Shown here in pieces: positions 1 through 4,570 of a stretch of DNA of 6,406 nucleotides (positions are counted from its first letter, which is position 1; every line of letters starts with the position of its first letter). A program made the position numbers and the translations under genes. This DNA comes from Bacteroidota bacterium (lineage in GTDB: Bacteria; Bacteroidota; Bacteroidia; Bacteroidales; VadinHA17): positions 1 through 6,406 of the forward strand of contig JAUVHQ010000128.1 of NCBI GenBank assembly GCA_030593185.1. Direction: 5' to 3'. The notes under the pieces were generated by a model. That model was not told where the DNA came from. It worked only from the letters and a program-made list of their open reading frames with translations, and searched no databases.

Positions 1-690
1 TTAAACCTGACATTTCCATCCGGGATTGTGACCAATCTTAATCTTACTGAGATATTTTATCTAAGTAAAGCACGATTTAAATTATTATACCGGAATGATT
101 TTGTAGTCTTCTCACCTGAAATTTTTATTGAAATAAAGGATGATAAAATATCAACCTATCCGATGAAGGGGACTATCGATGCTGATTTCCCGGAAGCGGA
201 AGAAAAACTGCTTGCTAATAAAAAAGAATTAGCCGAACACAACACTGTAGTCGACCTTTTGAGAAACGATCTGAGTATTGTATCTGAAAATGTCAGAGTT
301 GAAAAATTCAGATATATTGAAAAAATAAAAACCAGCCATGGAAACATTCTGCAATCAAGTTCCAAAATCAGCGGAAATCTTCCCTCAGACTATAAAAATA
401 AATTAGGAGACATTATTTTCAGCTTGCTGCCTGCCGGTTCCATAAGTGGTGCTCCTAAGCTAAAAACCCTTGAAATTATCCTCGAAACAGAAACATATAA
501 CAGAGGTTATTATACTGGCGTTTTTGGTTACTTTGACGGCATAAACTTAGATAGTTGTGTGATGATACGGTTTATTGAAAACCGGAACGAAAAACTAATA
601 TTTAAGAGCGGTGGAGGAATTACCATGATGAGTGACCTTGACTCTGAATACCGGGAACTGATAAAGAAAATTTATGTGCCTGTTACTTGA
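1..690 (+). CDS. pabB: Aminodeoxychorismate synthase component I (PabB), 5' end cut by window edge
   Basis: Chorismate-binding enzyme that aminates chorismate to 4-amino-4-deoxychorismate, the first step from chorismate to p-aminobenzoate and folate. The frame is open from base 1, so the GTG at 28 is internal; 229 C-terminal residues are present and roughly the first third of the protein is missing. Seen in the sequence: PMKGT (nt 160-174), then VDLLRNDL, SISGAPKLKTLEI, RGYYTGVFGYFDG and the terminal GGGIT...SD..EYRE block, in the order usual for this fold. In this family the lysine of P(I/M)KGT is the nucleophile of E. coli-type PabB, whereas anthranilate synthase TrpE normally has alanine there, so PabB is preferred over TrpE. 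The stop overlaps the next gene by 17 bp, and that gene encodes the expected next enzyme. The glutaminase partner PabA is not in the window. Confidence 0.93.
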   Translation, partial: LNLTFPSGIVTNLNLTEIFYLSKARFKLLYRNDFVVFSPEIFIEIKDDKISTYPMKGTIDADFPEAEEKLLANKKELAEHNTVVDLLRNDLSIVSENVRVEKFRYIEKIKTSHGNILQSSSKISGNLPSDYKNKLGDIIFSLLPAGSISGAPKLKTLEIILETETYNRGYYTGVFGYFDGINLDSCVMIRFIENRNEKLIFKSGGGITMMSDLDSEYRELIKKIYVPVT

Positions 691-1276
691 AACAATAAAA
701 ACCGTTGAACGCAACCTGATAAACCTGGAGTATCATCAAAAAAGGGTTGACAGGTCAATACGGGATCTTTTCAACAAGAATGCCAGTGTAAACCTCGCTG
801 AAGAGATTAAAGTACCGGATTATTTGGGGAAAGGTATATTTAAATGCAGGGTGATATACGACCTGGAAATTAAGAAAGTGGAATTCCTGCCTTACAAACC
901 ACCGGAAATAACAACACTAAAACTTGTACATTGTAATGATCTTGACTATTCATATAAATTTGAAAACCGTCAGGTAATAACAAAACTGCTTGAATTAAAA
1001 GGTCGCTGTGATGATATACTTATTCTAAAAAATGGTCTGATAACTGACACCTCATTCTGTAATATTATTTTTAGCGACGGCAACAATTGGATTACACCCT
1101 CAAAACCTTTGCTTAAAGGGACTCAAAGAGAATATCTGCTCGAAAAAGGCATGGTCTCTGAAGCTAATATAAAGGGCAGCGATATATACAACTTTAATTC
1201 CTTCAAACTAATAAATGCAATGATTGATTTTGAAATAAGTCAAACCTTGCCGATATCGAATATTTTCCGTTTATAG
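674..1276 (+). CDS. pabC: Short class IV aminotransferase, probable aminodeoxychorismate lyase (PabC-like)
   Basis: PLP-dependent fold-type IV enzyme of 200 residues. It probably removes pyruvate from aminodeoxychorismate to give p-aminobenzoate. Lys95 in DYSYKFENR is the likely PLP Schiff-base lysine. DDILILKNGLITDTSFCNI (about residues 113-131) matches the family's core strand and cofactor-contact segment, with Asp125 where longer PabC and branched-chain aminotransferases usually have Glu. WITPSKPLLKGTQREYLLEKG is the usual C-terminal motif. The protein is well short of the roughly 270 residues of E. coli PabC. The shortening is in the N-terminal half, and this short form is, as I recall it, common in Bacteroidota. 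The ATG at 674 lies inside pabB (17-bp overlap), which suggests translational coupling. Function is inferred from family and neighbour; branched-chain or D-amino-acid aminotransferase activity is less likely given the pabB linkage. Confidence 0.85.
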   Translation: MCLLLETIKTVERNLINLEYHQKRVDRSIRDLFNKNASVNLAEEIKVPDYLGKGIFKCRVIYDLEIKKVEFLPYKPPEITTLKLVHCNDLDYSYKFENRQVITKLLELKGRCDDILILKNGLITDTSFCNIIFSDGNNWITPSKPLLKGTQREYLLEKGMVSEANIKGSDIYNFNSFKLINAMIDFEISQTLPISNIFRL

Positions 1277-1289
1277 ATAACATTTTAAC

Positions 1290-1309
1290 TTCAACCCCAT
1301 CCGGGGTTG
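1290..1309 (+). repeat. REP-like palindrome, left boundary copy
   Basis: A perfect 7-bp stem, CAACCCC (1292-1298) with GGGGTTG (1303-1309), closes an ATCC loop. It starts 14 bp after the pabC stop codon, so it could act as an mRNA-stabilising or transcription-terminating hairpin, but no T-run follows. It is the inverted partner of the copy at 1658-1677. Confidence 0.75.
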
Positions 1310-1361
1310 CGCATATACTTATATTGCATTACAACCCCGGACGTGACCGGGGCTACCTGAC

Positions 1362-1476
1362 TTAAAGCCTTCCGGGCTTATTGATGAGAGGAATCATATA
1401 TCTCATGTTAAGTCCTCGGGCTTATTGATGTGAGGAAACATTTTTCTCATCTTAAGCCCTCCGTACTTATTACATG
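1362..1476. repeat. Direct tandem repeat of about 45 bp, 2.5 copies
   Basis: Copies run 1362-1407, 1408-1451 and a decaying partial copy 1452-1476. Each begins TTAA(A)G, then a short GC hairpin ending GGGCTTATTGATG, then GAGGAA, an AT stretch and TCTCAT. From GGGCTTATTG onward the first two copies differ at only five positions. In copy 1, ATGAGA (1384-1389) can pair with TCTCAT (1401-1406), so each unit would form two consecutive hairpins. The paired substitutions keep part of this pairing in copy 2. Confidence 0.75.
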
Positions 1477-1588
1477 AAAAACAAACAAAACCAGACTAAG
1501 TTCTGCTGGTGGATTATATTAAAAGCCAGCTAATTATAGCTTAAGATATCCGGATTACTCATATCATAAAACGGCTAAACTAAAAGAA

Positions 1589-1606
1589 AGACCCCGGATG
1601 GGGTCT
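1589..1606 (-). repeat. REP-like palindrome, internal copy
   Basis: A perfect 7-bp stem, AGACCCC (1589-1595) with GGGGTCT (1600-1606), around a GGAT loop. The core and loop match the copies at both ends of the island, in the same orientation as the right-hand copy, but the outer stem bases differ (AGA/TCT instead of CAA/TTG) with both arms changed together. Confidence 0.7.
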
Positions 1607-1657
1607 AATTCAGATAGCCACAGTTACGTCTGTGGTCATAGCAGAACAATTTAACCT

Positions 1658-1677
1658 CAAACCCGGATGGGGTTGAA
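1658..1677 (-). repeat. REP-like palindrome, right boundary copy
   Basis: CAAACCC (1658-1664) and GGGGTTG (1669-1675) surround a GGAT loop, with one A-G mismatch in the stem. Its reverse complement matches 1290-1309 at 19 of 20 bases. It lies 91 bp beyond the stop codon of the leftward SPOR-protein gene, so it would sit in that gene's 3' transcript. Confidence 0.72.
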
Positions 1678-1768
1678 TTTTGGTTATGTTATAAGAATAT
1701 CTACATGATATGATCTTGTTTTTTGGAATATGGGTACAGCTTTGCGGAAAACAGGAGATAAGTTATTG

Positions 1769-2230
1769 TTAAAGTTCCGGAAAGTTAATAATGTCATTTA
1801 CAATATAGGCTTTGGGAAATTTCCTTACAATTTTTTTATGCCAGATAAAGGCTTCATTTCTTGTTCTGAAATCTCCTACCCTAACTTTATAGAATGGTGT
1901 TTGGTAAAGAATATGTGCTTTTTGTGTCGGGAATAATGAAATACAACTTGCTTTTGCTTCATTTGCTTCTTTCCTTGCCTGTTGTCCTGATCCAAAATAT
2001 ACTTGAATCCTATACCCCCTTAAGCCACCTATATCTGCTCTTGATTGTATATGTCTGTCAATCAAGGTGTCCAGTTGGGGGTCATTAATTATAGTGACAA
2101 CTCCGGTATCCCGACCGGTAAAATAGTCTTTTACGGCATTGTACCTGTTTTTATTTCCTTTCAAACCCTGGGCATCTGTCACCATACCCAAAAAAGCAAA
2201 GAAAATTGTGAGAAGCATGATTTTTTTCAT
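1769..2230 (-). CDS. Secreted SPOR-domain protein
   Basis: 153 residues. The N-terminus is a typical Sec signal peptide: KK at 2-3, a hydrophobic run from about 4 to 17, and a probable cleavage after TDA (residue 20). After a linker, residues about 72-148 form a SPOR domain: GYRIQVYFGSG, a helix with ARKEANEAKA, FYKVRVGDFRTRNEA and a final AYIVNDIINFP strand. SPOR domains generally bind peptidoglycan stripped of stem peptides, often at division sites, so a periplasmic cell-wall-binding role is likely; the partner is unknown. The start lies 13 bp after the usp stop codon, suggesting co-transcription with usp. No catalytic domain accompanies the SPOR domain. The ATG at 2230 is chosen because it gives the positive signal-peptide N-terminus; Met5 would lose the lysines. 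Confidence 0.88.
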   Translation of the reverse strand: MKKIMLLTIFFAFLGMVTDAQGLKGNKNRYNAVKDYFTGRDTGVVTIINDPQLDTLIDRHIQSRADIGGLRGYRIQVYFGSGQQARKEANEAKASCISLFPTQKAHILYQTPFYKVRVGDFRTRNEAFIWHKKIVRKFPKAYIVNDIINFPEL

Positions 2231-2234
2231 GCCA

Positions 2235-2265
2235 CAAAAATAATCAAGATGGTTTAATACTCAAA
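2235..2265 (-). promoter_or_regulatory. Possible internal promoter before the SPOR gene
   Basis: On the minus strand TTTG (2265-2262) is followed after 19 bases by TATTTTTG (2242-2235). This matches the Bacteroidota -33/-7 pattern of TTTG and TAnnTTTG with standard spacing. The -33 box lies inside the end of usp. The -7 box ends only 4 bases before the ATG, so the transcript would be leaderless or nearly so, which makes this call weak. Confidence 0.3.
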
Positions 2266-3074
2266 ACCGGAATAGGTGAATGATTAACCATCTGCTGGGC
2301 AGATGAGCTAATACTCTGGTTACCCGGGGTTCCCCTGTCAAGCTTAGTAATTGCAATCAGATCTGCATTAATATGACATCCATAAGCAATTATTGCATCT
2401 ACAATATTACTACCTTTCTTTGTTTTTCTTATTGCTTTAATACCTTGTTTATCAATGTATTCAAATGCCTGATCGCCATATTTCTTTAGTCTGTAGATTA
2501 TATCCTTGCTATCAGAGGTTCTGACATCAAGCACATGAACTTCTGCTTTAAACTTTTCGGCTAATTCAGCAATAACGGGTACTTTATGTCTGGTATTTTT
2601 GTATACATCGATAGGCAGAATGATCTTTGTGATATTCTTTTTCTTAAAACCATGACGTATAGTTAAAACAGGGCATGAAGCTTTTGACACAACTCGGTAC
2701 GAGTTACTTCCTACCCACCATTCTTCAAATCCTGAAACCCCATGGGTTCCCATCACTACCAAACCGGCACCCATTTTCTCAGCTTCATTAATCACATTTC
2801 TATATATTTTTCCGGTTGTAATAACATAATCGAAAGTACCTTCGCCCTTATATTGCTCCTCGTAATGATTCAGAATCTCATTACAGAATTCATCGACCGT
2901 TTTTGAATAGCTTTTTTCTGCGCCTTTCAGAATAAAAGGCTGGTCATAACTTTTTGATTTTCTAACATGTAGAATCTTTAAATCGCCACCAATTTTATTA
3001 ATTATTTTGATAGCGTGCTCCAGGGCGTGCATTGAGCCCTTTGAAAAATCTATCGGGACAAGAATGTTTTTCAT
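2244..3074 (-). CDS. Tandem-domain universal stress protein (UspA family)
   Basis: 276 residues from the ATG at 3074, in two UspA-like alpha/beta domains, residues about 1-141 and 148-276. Domain 1 starts MKNILVPIDFS with Asp9, and carries the complete ATP-binding motif G-x2-G-x9-G-S at Gly109, Gly112, Gly122 and Ser123. Domain 2 restarts with KIILPIDV (Asp156), but its matching region, ITKLDRGTPGNQSISSS, lacks that motif and probably does not bind nucleotide in the usual way. Such proteins are cytoplasmic dimers or pseudo-dimers linked to stress survival; the specific target is unknown. An in-frame TTG at 3107 would add 11 residues, but it lies inside a good -7 promoter box, and the family's N-terminus begins at the ATG, which is preceded by AGGA. 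It sits between a LEA-type lipoprotein gene and a SPOR gene on the same strand. Confidence 0.9.
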   Translation of the reverse strand: MKNILVPIDFSKGSMHALEHAIKIINKIGGDLKILHVRKSKSYDQPFILKGAEKSYSKTVDEFCNEILNHYEEQYKGEGTFDYVITTGKIYRNVINEAEKMGAGLVVMGTHGVSGFEEWWVGSNSYRVVSKASCPVLTIRHGFKKKNITKIILPIDVYKNTRHKVPVIAELAEKFKAEVHVLDVRTSDSKDIIYRLKKYGDQAFEYIDKQGIKAIRKTKKGSNIVDAIIAYGCHINADLIAITKLDRGTPGNQSISSSAQQMVNHSPIPVLSIKPS

Positions 3075-3104
3075 TTCCTGTGAATTTTTAGGTTCATATT
3101 CAAT

Positions 3105-3132
3105 CAAATATAATAATTTTTAAATATCCAAA
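3105..3132 (-). promoter_or_regulatory. Probable promoter of usp
   Basis: The minus strand reads TTTG (3132-3129), a 16-base AT-rich spacer, then TATATTTG (3112-3105), an exact match to the Bacteroidota -7 box TAnnTTTG. The spacer is a little shorter than the usual 19 or so. Transcription would start around 3100 and leave a leader of about 25 bases before the ATG at 3074. Confidence 0.5.
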
Positions 3133-3155
3133 CTGCAATAACCGAAAAAAATATA

Positions 3156-3608
3156 TTATAACTGAATCTTTTCCTGCTCATTAATGGGGATTGTTTTTCT
3201 CATCAACCCGCTATTTATTTTTGCCATCCCTTTAAGTTCAACATCAATATATCTATGTAAAAACAAGTCCGTCAAAGCAAATATACTGAGGGATAAACTC
3301 TTTAATTCAGCACTAAGAGGGAAAGTATAAACCTGACTGGATCGTTTGGGAATATTAACCTTTTCAGTACTCCTAATTTTACCAATATATATCCCATTTA
3401 ATAATACATCTAAATCCAGAGCGCGTAATGTAAAACTTTGCCTGTTCGGATTTTCTATTTTAACCATAACCTTAAAACTGATCTGCTTACCTGATAAACC
3501 ATTTATCTCTATTCCTGTAGCCGGTCCAATACGCACTTCTTCAACAGGTGAACAGGACACTACTAAAAAAAATGAAAAACTAAGTATTGCAAAAATTCGT
3601 TTTTTCAT
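3156..3608 (-). CDS. LEA type 2 (LEA14/WHy-like) lipoprotein
   Basis: 150 residues. The N-terminus is a lipoprotein signal: KKR, a hydrophobic stretch, then the lipobox VVSC with Cys19 as the lipidation site. Mature residues about 30-140 look like an LEA type 2 immunoglobulin-like beta domain: ISFKVMVKIENPNRQSFTL, followed by LDVLLNGIYIGKI and later VNIPKRSSQVYTFPLSAEL. The IENPN motif and the amphipathic alternation are typical. Family members are linked to desiccation or stress tolerance in plants and are widespread as lipoproteins in Bacteroidota, where the function is unknown. The final part (residues 115-145, DVELKGMAKI...RKTIPI) fits the last strands. The gene is 81 bp upstream of usp and 165 bp downstream of yebC, on the same strand. 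The start at 3608 is the only one that gives a signal peptide. Confidence 0.83.
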   Translation of the reverse strand: MKKRIFAILSFSFFLVVSCSPVEEVRIGPATGIEINGLSGKQISFKVMVKIENPNRQSFTLRALDLDVLLNGIYIGKIRSTEKVNIPKRSSQVYTFPLSAELKSLSLSIFALTDLFLHRYIDVELKGMAKINSGLMRKTIPINEQEKIQL

Positions 3609-3637
3609 AGTAACCTAAATTATAGTCTGCAACTAAT

Positions 3638-3777
3638 CAGTCGGCAGTCCACAGTCGGCAGTCTACAATCGGCCTTTCAACCTTGAACTCTCTTCACTCT
3701 TCACTTCTGCCTTTTGCCTTCTGCCTTTTGTCTTGTCTTCTCCCAACTCACCTTACTCACTTTACTCACTTACTCAC
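3638..3777. repeat. Mosaic of heptamer-type tandem repeats between yebC and the lipoprotein gene
   Basis: Successive families of tandem units, mostly 7 bp, fill this tract. Positions 3638-3672 hold CAGTCGG, CAGTCCA, CAGTCGG, CAGTCTA, CAATCGG. Positions 3690-3703 hold CTCTTCA twice. Positions 3704-3731 hold CTTCTGC, CTTTTGC, CTTCTGC, CTTTTGT. Positions 3745-3777 hold four copies of GTGAGT(T/AA) on the minus strand, the last three spaced 8-9 bp. Positions 3673-3689 and 3732-3744 are less regular pyrimidine-rich linkers. The final family runs into the yebC stop codon. No clear hairpin or terminator is visible. Confidence 0.8.
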
Positions 3778-4517
3778 TCGTTTACAGCAGCAATTATCTC
3801 GTCCGTAATTTCAAGATTATGGTAAACGCTTTGAACATCATCATTATCTTCAAATTCTTCAATCACTTTTATTACCTTAACAGCCAATTCTTTATCAAGC
3901 TCATTTGTTGAATTTGGAATCCGTTGTAATTCAGCATTTTCCGCTTCAATATTCATTTCTTCCAGTTTTTTCTGAACATTACCGAAATCATCAAGTTGAG
4001 TGGTAATAATAAACATCCCATCTTCATCTTCAATTTCTTCCGCACCGGCATCAATAATCTCAAGTTCAAATTCATCGGGATCCATGTCTTTCTTCTGAAC
4101 AATAAATACTCCTTTTGTCTCGAATAGGAAATTTAAAGAGCCATTAGTTCCCAGGCTACCCCCACTTCTTGTAAATATTGACCGAATGTTACCTACAGTC
4201 CTGTTGTTATTATCAGTAAGACATTCAACATATACTGCAATTCCATGTGGAGCATATCCTTCAAAAGTAACCTCTTCATAATTTTCAGCATCACTTCCGG
4301 CTTTACTTATTGCCCGCTGCACATTATCTTTGGGCATATTAGCTCCTTTAGCATTTTGTACTGCCAATCTTAACCTTGGGTTACTATCAGGATCAGGCCC
4401 CCCCTCTCTTACTGCAACATGAATCTCTTTAACAATACGTGAAAATATCTTTGACCGTTTAGCATCTTCAGCGCCTTTTTTCCTTTTAATAGTTGACCAT
4501 TTACTGTGTCCTGACAT
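3774..4517 (-). CDS. yebC: YebC/PmpR (TACO1) family protein
   Basis: 247 residues, complete and of family length. The N-terminus MSGHSKWSTIKRKKGAEDAKRSKIFSR is the family signature, followed by NPRLRLAVQNAKGANMPKDNVQRAI, GYAPHGIAVYVECLTDNNNRT and SGGSLGTNGSLNF. The C-terminal half is acidic (DAGAEEIEDEDG, EEFEDNDDVQSVYHNLE). These proteins are cytoplasmic. They were first named as DNA-binding regulators, while later work on bacterial YebC and mitochondrial TACO1 supports a role at the ribosome during translation of proline-rich stretches; which role applies here cannot be told from the sequence. The gene diverges from miaB with 53 bp between the start codons. Its last codons and stop (GAGTGA) form the first unit of the downstream GTGAGTAA repeat. 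Confidence 0.95.
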   Translation of the reverse strand: MSGHSKWSTIKRKKGAEDAKRSKIFSRIVKEIHVAVREGGPDPDSNPRLRLAVQNAKGANMPKDNVQRAISKAGSDAENYEEVTFEGYAPHGIAVYVECLTDNNNRTVGNIRSIFTRSGGSLGTNGSLNFLFETKGVFIVQKKDMDPDEFELEIIDAGAEEIEDEDGMFIITTQLDDFGNVQKKLEEMNIEAENAELQRIPNSTNELDKELAVKVIKVIEEFEDNDDVQSVYHNLEITDEIIAAVNE

Positions 4518-4543
4518 GTTTTCAATTTTTTAGTTTGCTGATA

Positions 4544-4551
4544 CAAAATTA
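4544..4551 (-). promoter_or_regulatory. Probable -7 box of the yebC promoter
   Basis: The minus strand reads TAATTTTG, an exact match to TAnnTTTG. Its end is 26 bases before the yebC ATG, giving a plausible leader of about 20 bases. No good TTTG is found at the usual -33 distance, so the call rests on the -7 box and position. Confidence 0.5.
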
Positions 4552-4552
4552 C

Positions 4553-4560
4553 TAAATTTG
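4553..4560 (+). promoter_or_regulatory. Probable -7 box of the miaB promoter
   Basis: TAAATTTG is an exact match to TAnnTTTG, ten bases before the miaB ATG at 4571. A TTTG at 4534-4537 lies 15 bases upstream, which is closer than usual; TTAG at 4530-4533 would be at the normal distance but is a poorer match. The resulting leader would be very short, about 5-7 bases. Confidence 0.45.
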
Positions 4561-4570
4561 CGAAAGTTTT

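Larger units (their letters stand above)
1290..1677. repeat. Palindrome-rich repeat island bounded by inverted 20-bp copies
   Basis: This 388-bp stretch fills most of the 492-bp gap (1277-1768) between the convergent pabC and SPOR-protein genes. Its left end (1290-1309) and the reverse complement of its right end (1658-1677) agree at 19 of 20 bases. A third copy of the same palindrome core lies at 1589-1606. Between them are GC-rich hairpins at 1335-1352 (CCCCGG/CCGGGG) and 1618-1635 (CCACAG/CTGTGG), AT-rich ones at 1528-1541 (AGCTA/TAGCT) and 1545-1565 (GATAT/ATATC), and a tandem 45-bp repeat. No open reading frame of note lies inside. The arrangement resembles a REP-type cluster or a non-autonomous element; no transposase gene and no clear target-site duplication are visible. 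The flanking 1678-1768 shows no gene, promoter or clear terminator. Confidence 0.75.

Noticed and set aside
28..690. GTG at 28 as the start of a 220-residue pabB
   Set aside because: The frame is open to base 1 and the upstream residues (LNLTFPSGIV) continue naturally; the visible protein lacks the N-terminal part of the family, so the gene is cut by the window edge.
1292..1309. Rho-independent terminator of the pabB-pabC operon
   Set aside because: The stem is strong but no T-run follows, and the same palindrome recurs twice in the gap, so a repeat element explains it better.
1290..1677. CRISPR array
   Set aside because: The repeats are palindromic and vary in length and spacing; there are no uniform spacers and no cas genes.
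1278..1690. Target-site duplication flanking the palindrome island
   Set aside because: The bases outside the two 20-bp ends share only a short T-rich similarity, no more than expected in AT-rich DNA.
1730..2257. Three plus-strand reading frames (1730-1936, 1894-2088, 2045-2257)
   Set aside because: They lie antisense to, or run off the end of, the SPOR-protein gene, show no recognisable domain, and contain low-complexity runs of Leu, Phe and Tyr typical of shadow frames.
3346..3911. Plus-strand reading frames 3346-3618 and 3714-3911
   Set aside because: They are antisense to the lipoprotein gene and to the heptamer tract plus the yebC 3' end; no family signature or start signal.
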